A stretch of DNA of 29,384 bases from JAQCEJ01 sp040881995 (GTDB taxonomy: Bacteria > Planctomycetota > Planctomycetia > Planctomycetales > Planctomycetaceae), in contig JBBECD010000109.1 in assembly GCA_040881995.1 (NCBI GenBank), positions 1 to 29,384 of the forward strand. The letters run 5' to 3'. The notes below the pieces were generated by a model. It had not been told where the DNA came from and searched no databases. It saw nothing but the letters and a program-made list of their open reading frames with translations. The number at the start of each line of letters is the position of its first letter. The stretch's first letter is position 1. The translations under genes and the position numbers were made by a program. Shown here piece by piece: positions 6,720 to 14,913 of the stretch.

Positions 6720-8291
6720 ATGCCCTACACCCGGCGCATCATTCACTACGCGGCGGATGCTGAAACCGAAATCGATCAACTCACCGAACGCGCGATCGCG
6801 GGGTGCTGGTTTGAGCTGCTCCGCCAGGGAGGGTGCGGGCAGGGTGAGTTAACGCTGCACGATGCGTTCGTCGATCGCGACGCCGTTGCCATCGGCGATT
6901 GGCTCGCCTTCGAATATGACAGCGGCGCGCGGTGGTATCTCGGCCGCGTCGACGGCCGGCGGGCCGGCAGTCCCGCGGGAATCACTTTCACGTTACAAGG
7001 GATGAGCGCCGAACTGCGCGACGTCTTTCCGGGGGGATTCGGCCGCGAGGTCGCCGATGGTCTTTCGCCGCATCGCTATGGCCGAACCGATGCGTTTTCG
7101 TTTGATCCCGATTACTCCGATGAGACCCTCGATTCATTAAACGAATCGCACGAACTCGTCTCGCTGCTGCTCGCACAATACATCGCGCCGCAGACGCACA
7201 TCGAGTGGGACGCCGAAAACATCGAAGCGGCCCTGCACCCCGCGGCGATCGACAGCGTCAAGTTTCGCGGCGAAGATTCGGCATGGTCGATCGTGCAGGA
7301 ACTCGCACTCCGCAGCGACCATGCCTCGTGGGGCGTCGACGAACAGGGACAATTCTTCTTTCTCAGGCTGCGCTCGGCGTTGATGGCCAGTTACCGCGAA
7401 GCGGTTGACGTCCTCTCGCTCGTTGAAATGCAAGATCGCGAGTTGATTTTCAATCGGGTGCTGCTCACCGGTGATTACATTTACGGGCCGCCGCTCGATG
7501 ACGCCGTCGGCACGCGGAATGCGCATCGCTGGCAGGGAAATTATATCGAACCGGCGAGCCGCGAGATCTACGGCGATCGCCGTTTGCAGATTCACGTTCC
7601 CTGGATACGCACGCAGACCGATGCGCGGGAATTCATCGAGGAGTTTTTCCGCGTCTATGCCGTGCCGAGTTCGCGTTATCGGCTGACGGTTCGCGGCGAC
7701 GCGGCGTTGCACAAGCCGTGGGAAGGGCGCGTGGAGTTATTGGCCCAGGACGGAAGCGTGCTGATTCGTTCGGAACTCGACCGCGTGCGCGTGGAGTTCG
7801 ACCGCGTGCCGGTGTTTCAACTCGAACTCGGTCCCGCCGACCCGCGCGAATTGTGGTCGTCCCCGGCGGTCGGCGGGCGGTGGGAGTTGCCTCTGGTTCC
7901 GACGACCGGAGAAGGGGGCGAACTCGTTTCGCTCTCCGATCAATCGGACGAAGAATTGTCGAGCGGCGATTTTGTCGATACGCCGTGCTGCGATCACGTG
8001 CCGGTTGAGTTGACCCTGCGGTATCAACCGACGGAGGAAGACGTACCGTTGATCTACGATTCCCTCGCCGGTGCGTGGGTGTCGACGTCGACGCTGCCGA
8101 TGGCCGGCGCGGGAGATGATTGGTGGTTCACGTTCCAATGCGTGGGACTTCGCTGGCGTTTGACGGCGACCAACGGAGAGATCACGACGTCGGTCACCTA
8201 CCCGCTCGAAGTCTGCCCCGTCACGTCGATCCCGTTCGTCGGCAACTCCAATCCGTCGGATCCGTCATTTTCGCATCTGGTTTATGCGTGA
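6720..8291 (+). CDS. Tail hub/baseplate-like protein
   Basis: A 523-residue soluble protein. Residues 1-130 form a beta-rich region with IGDWLAFEYDSGARWYLGRV and GITFTLQGMSAELRDVFPGG. Residues about 175-380 include SAWSIVQELALRSDHASWGV, DEQGQFFFLR, LIFNRVLLTGDY and FRVYAVPSSRYRLTV. The C-terminal part (from about 400) is Ser/Thr-rich with VPVELTLRYQP and WWFTFQCVGLRWRLT strands. The central 'S..V...LA...' and 'D..G.F.F' phrases followed by 'NRVLVTG' are common in phage tail hub (gp27-like) and siphophage tail-associated proteins. It is the largest gene in the tail module and comes last in it, which fits. Host-binding by the C-terminal domain is a guess. Confidence 0.6.
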   Translation: MPYTRRIIHYAADAETEIDQLTERAIAGCWFELLRQGGCGQGELTLHDAFVDRDAVAIGDWLAFEYDSGARWYLGRVDGRRAGSPAGITFTLQGMSAELRDVFPGGFGREVADGLSPHRYGRTDAFSFDPDYSDETLDSLNESHELVSLLLAQYIAPQTHIEWDAENIEAALHPAAIDSVKFRGEDSAWSIVQELALRSDHASWGVDEQGQFFFLRLRSALMASYREAVDVLSLVEMQDRELIFNRVLLTGDYIYGPPLDDAVGTRNAHRWQGNYIEPASREIYGDRRLQIHVPWIRTQTDAREFIEEFFRVYAVPSSRYRLTVRGDAALHKPWEGRVELLAQDGSVLIRSELDRVRVEFDRVPVFQLELGPADPRELWSSPAVGGRWELPLVPTTGEGGELVSLSDQSDEELSSGDFVDTPCCDHVPVELTLRYQPTEEDVPLIYDSLAGAWVSTSTLPMAGAGDDWWFTFQCVGLRWRLTATNGEITTSVTYPLEVCPVTSIPFVGNSNPSDPSFSHLVYA

Positions 8292-8405
8292 GGGTGATGG
8301 AGAGGAGTGGGGGAGTGGGAGATGGGGGGAGAGGGAATGATGGCACTGCCTTTTCTCCCTATCTCCCTGCCTCCCGGTCTCCTTGTCTCCATGTCATCTC
8401 CCCGA
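8292..8405 (+). repeat. Inverted G-rich/C-rich intergenic repeat (R5)
   Basis: A purine-rich arm (gtgggggagtgggagatggg and ggagaggg, 8300-8336) and a pyrimidine-rich arm (ctccctatctccctgcctcc and onward to about 8400). It lies between the hub-like gene and the GGGPSL protein. Confidence 0.7.
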
Positions 8406-8433
8406 ACTTCTTCGCACCACAGGGTCTCCCGCG

Positions 8434-9591
8434 ATGACAGCAATCTTCCACCGCATTGACACCGATCGTACCGTCACGCCGGCGTCGCTCGAAGGACTCT
8501 GCTCGGCGCCGATTCCTTCGCAGTGTTGGATCATCGGCGGAGGGCCGTCGCTGTCATCGCTGCCGATTGACGAGATTCGCAACTCGCCCATTCCCAAAAT
8601 GGGAATCAATCTCTCCGGGGTGGGCCTCATCCGGCCGAACTTCTGGACCGCATACGATCCGTCGTCTCGTTTTTTGCGATCCCTCTATCTCGACGCGGGG
8701 ATCGTGAAATTCGTCCCGCGCCGGCGTGCGCACGATTTCATCCCCGACACAAATTACAAAGTCTGCGAAGCGCCGCAGTTGTTCTTCTTCGAACGCGACA
8801 CCCGGCGAGGCTTCGCCGATTTTCTCGGTCCGCATCATTCGAAGATCGTCGATTGGGCCGACACCTTCGTGCAGGCGATCGATATTCTTTATCGGCTGGG
8901 ATTCCGAAAACTCCTGCTCGCCGGTTGCGAAATGCGGGTCAGGCCGTCGCGCGAACAGATTCAACGCGCGGCGATGCAGGGGGTGACTTATTCCCCGTTC
9001 GGCCGGCTGCGCGATTTCGTGCGCGATTGCGAACGGGCCGGTCTCACCGCGAATGAACTCGATCGCTGCCCCGCCGGCCCGCATTATCACTTTGACGAAA
9101 CCAAGACCGTTCGCACGGCGGTGCGGACTGACGAACATTATCTGCGAATCGTCCAGTCGTTGCGCTTGAGCCGGCGATCGATTGCCGACGCGGGGTTGCA
9201 GATTATCTCCGTCACGCCCCACAGCCGATTGAACGACCTGTTCGCGTATCGTCCGATCCGCCAGGTTCTCCGCGAGATCAACCTGCAGATCGGCCCGGTT
9301 GCGCCGACAACGTTACGCGGTCAGTATCAAAAAATCGATGCACCGGCGCCGTCGCGATACGGGCCGCTCGAAGACGTCATGCCGCATCGCTGGAACAGAA
9401 ATGCCGCGCCGGCATTACCGCTCTCATCGTCAACAATTGAACCGAAGACGCCCTTCGATGACGAGTGCGAAATTGTCATCGAACGACGGCGAGTGAACGT
9501 GAAACGACAATCATCACAGCCGCCGGACCGCCTCGTCCGTGCACTCCGTCACATGGACGACGAGTCGGTGACGATCTGCGAAGAGGGGTGA
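8434..9591 (+). CDS. GGGPSL Rossmann-type protein (DUF115/norphogenetic-like)
   Basis: A 385-residue protein read from the ATG at 8434. An upstream in-frame ATG at 8383 lies in a C-rich repeat and is less likely. Residues 20-50 carry CWIIGGGPSLSSLPIDEIR, then GINLSGVGLIRPNFWTAYD. The GGGPSL loop with a following 'N...........DP' is typical of the DUF115/6-hydroxymethylpterin-like Rossmann family. Phage-encoded members are often called norphogenetic proteins and occur near glycosyltransferases. Further parts are FVQAIDILYRLGFRKLLLAG and CEMRV. The C-terminal 100 residues are basic and look disordered. It is probably a sugar-transfer or surface-modification enzyme, in line with two glycosyltransferase genes just downstream. 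Confidence 0.6.
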   Translation: MTAIFHRIDTDRTVTPASLEGLCSAPIPSQCWIIGGGPSLSSLPIDEIRNSPIPKMGINLSGVGLIRPNFWTAYDPSSRFLRSLYLDAGIVKFVPRRRAHDFIPDTNYKVCEAPQLFFFERDTRRGFADFLGPHHSKIVDWADTFVQAIDILYRLGFRKLLLAGCEMRVRPSREQIQRAAMQGVTYSPFGRLRDFVRDCERAGLTANELDRCPAGPHYHFDETKTVRTAVRTDEHYLRIVQSLRLSRRSIADAGLQIISVTPHSRLNDLFAYRPIRQVLREINLQIGPVAPTTLRGQYQKIDAPAPSRYGPLEDVMPHRWNRNAAPALPLSSSTIEPKTPFDDECEIVIERRRVNVKRQSSQPPDRLVRALRHMDDESVTICEEG

Positions 9592-9871
9592 AATCTCGCA
9601 AACTCTCTCGCAAACGCCCTCGTTCCCATGCTCCGCTGGGGAACGCAAGTCTTCGAAGCTCCGCTTCGTCCTTTTTCTCCCTCTCCCTCTGGGAGAGGGC
9701 CGGGGTGAGGGTGCCTTTTTCTGGCTCTTGACTCTTGTCTCTCGACTCTTGACGAATTCAAAGGCACCCTCACCCGGCCGCAAGCGGCCGACCTCTCCCA
9801 GGGGGAGAGGTGGAAGAAAGCGCTCCGCTGCGGAAACCCTCCGCGTCGCGGCTAACCTGGGAATCCATAAG
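9592..9871. repeat. Composite of repeats R2, R3, R4, R3 variant and R1
   Basis: The gap holds R2 (9621-9668), inverted R3 (9672-9719), inverted R4-like (9721-9757), the R3 variant with the cggccgcaagcggccg hairpin (9761-9812), and inverted R1 (9819-9855). No gene is seen. The order R2-R3-R4 resembles, in mirror image, the block at 599-850. Confidence 0.8.
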
Positions 9872-10603
9872 ATGCCGATACCACAAACGACCATCATCAT
9901 TCCCCAGTATCGACATCTCGACCTCACGCTCGCCTGCCTGCGGACGCTGCGTGAAACGGATCCGCATCCGTGGCCGGTGATCGTCGTCGATGACGGCTCA
10001 CCCGACGATTGTTGGCTCGCTGAGATCGAACGCTCGCCGCATGTCACATCGATCCGACAACCGCATCGAGGCGTGACGGCGGCGTGGAACGCCGGCTGGC
10101 AAGCCGCGCGAACCGAATGCGTCGTCTTTCTCAACAACGACGTCGTCTCGCGCGGCGAATGGATCGAGCGTTTATCGACTCCACTCGCGAAAGACGATGC
10201 GTTGATGACGGGCGTTCGCATGCGCCGCGAAGAATTTCTGCCGCGTGCGCTGATGCAGCGCCTGCCGGCGCGACTGTTTCTCGAAGGATGGTGCTTTGCG
10301 CTCAGCCGTCGTTCGCTGCAACAGCTCGACGGTTTCGATCCGGAACTCGCCACGTACTGGTCCGACACCGATCTGCAACTGCGGTTGATGAAGAACAGAC
10401 TTTCTCGGTCGTGTGGGGTGGCTGGGGTCGAGTCTTCGAGCCCCCAGCAGTTGACAGAACCGTCACGTTCGCCGCTGTTGTCTCTCCCCGACTTGCCGAT
10501 CGAGCACATCGGACATGTCACGGCGCACGATTCGGCGTGTCTGCCGCAACGGCGGCAACTCTGGCAAGCCGATCGCGAACGCTTCATTGCCAAATGGAAA
10601 TGA
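9872..10603 (+). CDS. GT2-like glycosyltransferase with an inserted repeat in the coding region
   Basis: A 243-residue GT-A type enzyme from the ATG at 9872; the open frame extends upstream but only through R1/R3 repeats. Motifs: TTIIIPQYRHLDLTLACL start, VIVVDDGSPDD nucleotide-sugar loop (about residues 36-46), FLNNDV (DxD-like), GWCFALSRR, and YWSDTDLQLRL. The segment after LRLMKN (about residues 175-208) is low-complexity (SRSCGVAGVESSSPQQLTEP) and corresponds to a hairpin repeat in the DNA. After it, the normal-looking LPIEHIGHVTAHDSA resumes. The acceptor is unknown. It lies 10 bases upstream of the GT4-like gene and so probably is co-transcribed with it. Confidence 0.75.
   Translation: MPIPQTTIIIPQYRHLDLTLACLRTLRETDPHPWPVIVVDDGSPDDCWLAEIERSPHVTSIRQPHRGVTAAWNAGWQAARTECVVFLNNDVVSRGEWIERLSTPLAKDDALMTGVRMRREEFLPRALMQRLPARLFLEGWCFALSRRSLQQLDGFDPELATYWSDTDLQLRLMKNRLSRSCGVAGVESSSPQQLTEPSRSPLLSLPDLPIEHIGHVTAHDSACLPQRRQLWQADRERFIAKWK
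10422..10447 (+). repeat. Hairpin element inside the GT2-like gene
   Basis: ctggggtcgagtcttcgagc followed by ccccag: the ctgggg and ccccag ends are complementary, with cga/tcg inside. It is GC-rich, reads in frame within the glycosyltransferase gene, and resembles the intergenic hairpins rather than coding sequence. Confidence 0.5.
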
Positions 10604-10613
10604 AAGGGACATC

Positions 10614-11576
10614 ATGAATCTGCGTCTGCTGCAAGTCTGCAACGTCGGTGAAATCGTCGGCGGGACGGCGGCATGTGCGTGGTCGATCACCCGCAGCCTG
10701 CCGGCGTGCGAACATCACGTCGCCGTTCTCGGATCGATCTCCGCTGAAACGCGCGAGGCGTTCGCTCATTGCCGGCTCAGCGAATGGCGGCGCGTTACGA
10801 ACGCCGAAGTTGCGGGTTGTAGTCCCGACGCGATCATTCTGCACAACACACCGGCGTCGCGATGGAAAGCGCCGCTGGGAGCGCTCACGATCCGTTATGT
10901 GCACTCCGTCAGCCCTCCGGGGGAAGAAGACATGCGCTGGTACTGTTCGCGCTGGCTCGCCGAACAATGCGGCGACGCGGAGGGAACCGTCTTGCTGCAA
11001 AGTGTGCCACGTCCGTTGCAGCGCGATAACGGAGTGAACCGCGGGCGTCGTGCGCATCTGGTCGTCGGTCGACTCTGCACACCTCAACTGCGGAAATGGC
11101 CCCGCGAGTTGATCGAGTTTTATCGACGACTCAGCGAGCCATTCCCCGGCGTCGAGTGGGAATTCGTCGGTTGCCCGCCGTCGTTGCAGACGCCATTATT
11201 GGAGTCATGTGGCGGCCGCGCACGGTTTCTCCCGGCGGGCTGGGAACAACGCAGCCGGCTGTGGCAGTGGGATGCGTTGCTTTATCATCATCCGACGTTG
11301 ACCGAATCGTTCGGCCGCACCGTGGCGGAGGCGATGCGAGCCGGCTGCATCCCCATCGTCGATGCCCGCGGCGGATTCTGCGAACAGCTCGTCCCCGAGA
11401 CTGGTTTTCTATGCGACGATGTTGATCAGTTCGCACATGCGCTTCGGATCGTCGCTGATCCCATCGAACGCCGTCGCCGATCCGAGAACTGCCGCGCTCA
11501 TGCCGACCGGTCGTTTTCGTTCACACGGTTCGGGCATGATCTGCGCGTGTTGTTGCAGCAACTCGCTCTGCGATGA
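10614..11576 (+). CDS. GT4-like (GT-B fold) glycosyltransferase
   Basis: A 320-residue protein read from the ATG at 10614, which has an AAAGGGA ribosome-binding site; the upstream extension overlaps the GT2-like gene. The N-terminal domain begins LRLLQVCNVGEIVGGTAACA. The C-terminal domain has AHLVVGRLCTPQLRKWPREL, RARFLPAGW, and the nucleotide-sugar binding stretch ESFGRTVAEAMRAGCIPIVD, which contains the E-x7-E pattern of retaining GT4 enzymes. The N-terminal domain is short relative to typical members (about 350-400 residues in total). The acceptor and sugar are not visible. It is in tandem with the GT2-like gene. Confidence 0.75.
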   Translation: MNLRLLQVCNVGEIVGGTAACAWSITRSLPACEHHVAVLGSISAETREAFAHCRLSEWRRVTNAEVAGCSPDAIILHNTPASRWKAPLGALTIRYVHSVSPPGEEDMRWYCSRWLAEQCGDAEGTVLLQSVPRPLQRDNGVNRGRRAHLVVGRLCTPQLRKWPRELIEFYRRLSEPFPGVEWEFVGCPPSLQTPLLESCGGRARFLPAGWEQRSRLWQWDALLYHHPTLTESFGRTVAEAMRAGCIPIVDARGGFCEQLVPETGFLCDDVDQFAHALRIVADPIERRRRSENCRAHADRSFSFTRFGHDLRVLLQQLALR

Positions 11577-11690
11577 ATCGGCGAAGCGGAGCTTCGAAGA
11601 CCTTGCGTTCCCAAGCAGAGCATGGGATCGAGGACGCTCTCGCTTTTCTGACTCATCCTTCATCATTCATCCCTCATCCTTCGTTTCAAC
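11577..11690 (-). repeat. Repeats R2 (inverted) and R6
   Basis: An inverted R2 copy at 11581-11632 (gcggagcttcgaagaccttg, then ttcccaagcagagcatggga) is followed by the pyrimidine version of the (gatgaag)n repeat at about 11650-11685. No gene is seen before the start at 11764. Confidence 0.75.
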
Positions 11691-11763
11691 ATTGCCCTTC
11701 GCCGCAAATCCGCTCATAATCAAGCATCACCCATCCCTCACCACCGAGACGAGGAGCACGCAC

Positions 11764-13080
11764 ATGTCCGATCTCAATCGCCGTGAATTTCTGAATCACG
11801 TTCCCGCCGGGCTTGCCGTGGGAGCCGTCGGTCACTGGGCGGTCGCTTCCGCTCGCGCTTACGGGGCCAACGACCGCATCCGCTTCGGGCTTATCGGCTG
11901 CGGAGGGCGCGGCACGCACGATGCCAAACTCCTGATCAGCAATCCCGGCGTCGAAATCGCCTGGGTCTGCGATGCCGACGAGCGCCGACTCGCAACCGCC
12001 GCGCAAGAATTCAACATCCCCGCCGAAAACGCCGTCTCCGACATGCGAAAACTGTTCGACGACAAAAATCTCGACGCCGTCCTCGTCACCACGCCGAACC
12101 ATTGGCACGCCCCGGCGTCCATCATGGCCTGCGACGCCGGCAAACATGTCTACGTCGAAAAGCCCTGCTCGCACAACATTCGCGAAGGGCGTCTGCTCGT
12201 CGAGGCGGCTCGCCGCAACAACCGCGTCGTGCAGCACGGCACGCAATCGCGGACGACCTTGACGACGCAGATGGCCGTGCAGATGCTCCGCGAGGGAATC
12301 ATCGGCGACGTGTACGCCGCGAAGACCTGGAACGTTCAACGCCGCGGTTCGATCGGTCACGCGCAGCCGACCGATCCGCCGTCGGGCTTCGATTACGATT
12401 TGTGGGTGGGACCGGCCACGATGAGGCCGTTCCAGCCGAATTGCCATCACGGCACATGGAACTGGTTCTACCATTTCGGCTGCGGCGACTTCGGCAACGA
12501 CGGCGTGCACGACATCGATTATGCGATGTGGGGCCTCGGCGTCGACACGCACCCCTCCCACATCGTCGCCCTCGGCGGAAAATATGCGTTCGACGATGAC
12601 CAGGAGTTCCCCGACACGCAGCAGGTGACGTTCGAGTACCCCGGCGACGGCAAACCGGGCAACCGCAAAATGCTGATCTACGAAATGCGGCTCTGGTCGA
12701 CGAACTACCCGCAGAACTGCGACAGCGGCGTCGAATATTACGGCACTAAGGGCCAACTCTTCACCAGCCGGCGCGGCAAACTGCAAGTGCTCGGCGAACG
12801 GAACGAACGCATCGACGTCGACGTCCCGCTGCGCGGCCAGGACGACGCGGCCCACGTGACGAACTTCATCGACTGCATCCGCAACGGCGGCACTCCCAAT
12901 GCCGAAATCGAAATCGGCCATCTGAGCACGTCGCTGTGTCACCTAGGCAACATCGCCGTCCGCGTGGGCCGGGCTCTCAAGTTCGATCCGCAAACCGAGC
13001 AGATCGTCGGTGATGACGAAGCGAACGCCTTGGTGACGCGAGAATATCGCGACCACTGGGGAACGCCGAAGGGAGCGTGA
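11764..13080 (+). CDS. Secreted Gfo/Idh/MocA family oxidoreductase
   Basis: A 438-residue NAD(P)-dependent dehydrogenase-type protein, read from the ATG at 11764 behind a GAGGAG ribosome-binding site. It begins with a Tat leader (NRREFL at residues 5-10, then a hydrophobic stretch and ASARAYGAN). The Rossmann motif is FGLIGCGGRGTHD; the catalytic Lys region is HVYVEKPCSHN (EKP motif); a later stretch CGDFGNDGVHDIDYAMWGLG carries the active-site Asp/His of the family. This Tat-exported type is very common in Planctomycetes, where it acts on sugars in the periplasm; the substrate is not predictable here. The open frame extends upstream to 11362 but that part is repeat. Confidence 0.9.
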   Translation: MSDLNRREFLNHVPAGLAVGAVGHWAVASARAYGANDRIRFGLIGCGGRGTHDAKLLISNPGVEIAWVCDADERRLATAAQEFNIPAENAVSDMRKLFDDKNLDAVLVTTPNHWHAPASIMACDAGKHVYVEKPCSHNIREGRLLVEAARRNNRVVQHGTQSRTTLTTQMAVQMLREGIIGDVYAAKTWNVQRRGSIGHAQPTDPPSGFDYDLWVGPATMRPFQPNCHHGTWNWFYHFGCGDFGNDGVHDIDYAMWGLGVDTHPSHIVALGGKYAFDDDQEFPDTQQVTFEYPGDGKPGNRKMLIYEMRLWSTNYPQNCDSGVEYYGTKGQLFTSRRGKLQVLGERNERIDVDVPLRGQDDAAHVTNFIDCIRNGGTPNAEIEIGHLSTSLCHLGNIAVRVGRALKFDPQTEQIVGDDEANALVTREYRDHWGTPKGA

Positions 13081-13152
13081 GTTTTCGTAGGGTGGCGTCA
13101 AGCGGACAACGTCCGCGCTGACTCGCCGTGCCGAGTGCCATCGGATCAACCA

Positions 13153-13452
13153 ATGCGCAAAACAAAAACCACACAATACGACGTCGCCGAGCATCTCCGC
13201 ACGCCGGAGGAAATGGCGGCGTATTTTGAAGCAACGCTCGGAGAAGCCGACGGCGATGCCGCGTTCATCGCCAAAGCCCTCGGCGATATCGCCCGCGCGA
13301 AAGGCATGACCCAAGTCGCCCACGACGCCGGCTTGTCGCGCGAAAGTTTATACAAAGCCCTCTCCGGCGAACGGAGCCCGAGCTTTGAGACGATTCTGAA
13401 GGTGATTGGCGCGTTGGGACTGAAACTGCACGCGGAGGCGGTGAAAGGATGA
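13153..13452 (+). CDS. HigA-type antitoxin (HI1420-like), apparently without toxin partner
   Basis: A 99-residue protein from the ATG at 13153; 13135 is an alternative in-frame start. It opens with YDVAEHLRTPEEMAAYFEA, followed by AFIAKALGDIARAKGMTQVA and a helix-turn-helix (HDAGLSRESLYKALSGERSP, then FETILKVIGALGL). This is the layout of the HI1420/'addiction module antidote' family, which normally follows a RelE-like toxin gene and represses the shared promoter. The 72 bases upstream and the flanks show no toxin ORF, so it seems solitary. Confidence 0.75.
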   Translation: MRKTKTTQYDVAEHLRTPEEMAAYFEATLGEADGDAAFIAKALGDIARAKGMTQVAHDAGLSRESLYKALSGERSPSFETILKVIGALGLKLHAEAVKG

Positions 13453-13560
13453 CTCTTCGTCAAGCGGCGACAGCTTGTCGTCCCTCATTTACCCCTCGTT
13501 TCCAAGCTCCGCCTGGGAACGCAAGGTCTTCGAAGCTCCTGCTTCGCGATTTCAGCTTCG
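13453..13560 (+). repeat. Repeat R2 and short caagcgg/cgacagcttgtcg element
   Basis: R2 copy at 13497-13547 (tccaagctccgcctgggaac then ggtcttcgaagctcctgctt). Just before it, gtcaagcggcgacagcttgt forms a small hairpin; a related caagcggacaacgtccgc stretch lies upstream of the antitoxin at about 13099. Confidence 0.75.
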
Positions 13561-13575
13561 CCAACTATCGCCTGA

Positions 13576-14280
13576 TTATCGAAATACGCCGTTGATTAGT
13601 AAAGGCGAATGGCGATCGACGTCCAGCTCGCCAGCAAGCCGTACGTCGTCGGCGAATCCCCATTCGATCAATTCACGTCCCGACGAACATGCCCGAAGCG
13701 TATCGGCGAGACTCGATGAAGCCGATTCGAACACGGCGATCACCGCTGCTGTTTCGGGGGATCTTGTTCCCGGCAGCAGGGCGGCGATCGCACCCGCACC
13801 GGCCAGATCTTCCCACGAAGGTCGGAGCGTCCCCTCCGACCAACGTTCGCCCGCGGGAATGAGGGCGAAGGGGCCGCCCAGCACCATCGCTCGTTCACAG
13901 ACGGCTCGTCGGTTTCGAAAGCACCCGGCCAGCACGTGTCCGCGATGGCCGGCCTCAAGGCAAATCGTCGCGCCGTTGGGAGAGGGAAGAACCACCCGCA
14001 TCCCCGCCGGTGCATTCAGCAGCGAAGCCGGCGAGAGAGAATACAATTCGCCCCGTTTGCCCGCGAGCACAGCATCGTGCGCCGCGGCGAACGCGATGGC
14101 ACTCTCATCTTTATAATGATAGGGAAAGACCGCGACATTCCGCGAAGCCGCCACCGAGACGCAGGTCGAGAACGAGAGGACGTCGATGACGATAAACGTG
14201 CGACAGCCCGCGAGAGCAGCAACGCCGTCGGTGCCCCATTCGCAGCGGATGTCGAACGCGGATTGGTCGGTGAAGGGCAT
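13576..14280 (-). CDS. ComB-type 2-phosphosulfolactate phosphatase family protein
   Basis: A 234-residue protein. The conserved motif FIVIDVLSFSTCVSVAASRN (around residue 30) matches the 'VIDVLRATTT' signature of ComB proteins. Later parts YSLSPASLLNAPAGMRVVLP and SPNGATICLEA correspond to the 'SP......vvl.t.NGt' stretch, and HVLAGCFRNRRAVCERA to the later conserved helix. ComB removes phosphate from 2-phosphosulfolactate in coenzyme M synthesis in methanogens, but bacterial members are widespread and their substrate here is unknown. The length is usual for the family. It is bracketed by R2 repeats on both sides. Confidence 0.8.
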   Translation of the reverse strand: MPFTDQSAFDIRCEWGTDGVAALAGCRTFIVIDVLSFSTCVSVAASRNVAVFPYHYKDESAIAFAAAHDAVLAGKRGELYSLSPASLLNAPAGMRVVLPSPNGATICLEAGHRGHVLAGCFRNRRAVCERAMVLGGPFALIPAGERWSEGTLRPSWEDLAGAGAIAALLPGTRSPETAAVIAVFESASSSLADTLRACSSGRELIEWGFADDVRLAGELDVDRHSPLLINGVFR

Positions 14281-14317
14281 ACGTGACGTTCCAACCTAAA
14301 TGATTGCATTCTCCCCG

Positions 14318-14424
14318 CGTTCCCAAGCTCCGCTTGGGAACGCAAGGTCTTCGAAGCTCCGCTTCGGCCGAATTAACGATAAGCCGTTTCTCGCTGCGCG
14401 ATACCGGTTGACGAGCAACCCCGG
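14318..14424 (+). repeat. Long direct repeat unit, copy A (R2 plus 'ctgcgcgataccggttgacg')
   Basis: R2 (14318-14367; ttcccaagctccgcttggga, ggtcttcgaagctccgcttc) is followed, after a variable spacer, by ctcgctgcgcgataccggtt and gacgagcaaccccgg. The same two-part unit is found at 15422-15533 in the same orientation, so the two copies bracket the DUF4365-like gene pair. Confidence 0.75.
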
Positions 14425-14913
14425 CTAACGTGACATGGCCTTTGCGTCTTGCTCCAACGCGGCAATCAGCCTTTCAATACCCGCCTTGTCGAGCGTGTTG
14501 CCAATTGGAAAGTGAATAGAATGAGACGGAGATCGCCTTGCCGCTGGCTCAATCGTATCGAGTCGGCTAAATCGTCCGTGATCGGTATCGGCATCGATCA
14601 GGAAGACAAAGACCGGCGTATGCGACTCTTTGGTCCGTGCAATCTGGTCGATTTCAATGCGCCATCTGAGTTCGGCAATCTCGGCGATGTTCTCGATGTT
14701 CAACTTCTTTGAAGAGAACGCTTTCACCAGGACGAAGAAACAAACGCCCGACGGCGTCGCCACGAGAAAATCATAACCAAGATCTTCCTTCGGTTTGTGC
14801 ACCGAAAGCTCCGGCACGCGCGCCAGTGCCAGTTCAGCCAGAAGTTCGCCGCGCCAACCGGTGTAATTGGCTGTGCCATTTTTAACTTCGAGCGATTGGG
14901 TTTTATCAATCAT
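14425..14913 (-). CDS. DUF4365-like protein, second gene of a coupled pair
   Basis: A 162-residue protein. The start at 14913 (MIDKTQSLEVKN) overlaps the stop of the upstream gene by ATGA; a longer frame begins at 14958 but lies inside that gene. The core is TGWRGELLAELALARVPELS, then LGYDFLVATPSGVCFFVLVK and a helix AEIAELRWRIEIDQIARTK. This matches the DUF4365 pattern 'GE...E..L......v..P..D.G.D.lv......g....(Q/E)VK'. The fold is of the PD-(D/E)XK nuclease type. Here the Asp of GYD and the Lys of VLVK are present, but the residue usually Gln/Glu before VK is Leu (VLVK), so it may be inactive. No toxin or mobile gene is visible nearby. Confidence 0.65.
   Translation of the reverse strand: MIDKTQSLEVKNGTANYTGWRGELLAELALARVPELSVHKPKEDLGYDFLVATPSGVCFFVLVKAFSSKKLNIENIAEIAELRWRIEIDQIARTKESHTPVFVFLIDADTDHGRFSRLDTIEPAARRSPSHSIHFPIGNTLDKAGIERLIAALEQDAKAMSR

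Noticed and set aside
599..9871. CRISPR-like array from the repeated intergenic blocks
   Set aside because: The repeats are not regularly spaced, have different families and orientations, and no cas gene is present.
11686..12942. 418-residue minus-strand ORF
   Set aside because: It is antisense to the Gfo/Idh/MocA gene and carries no motif.
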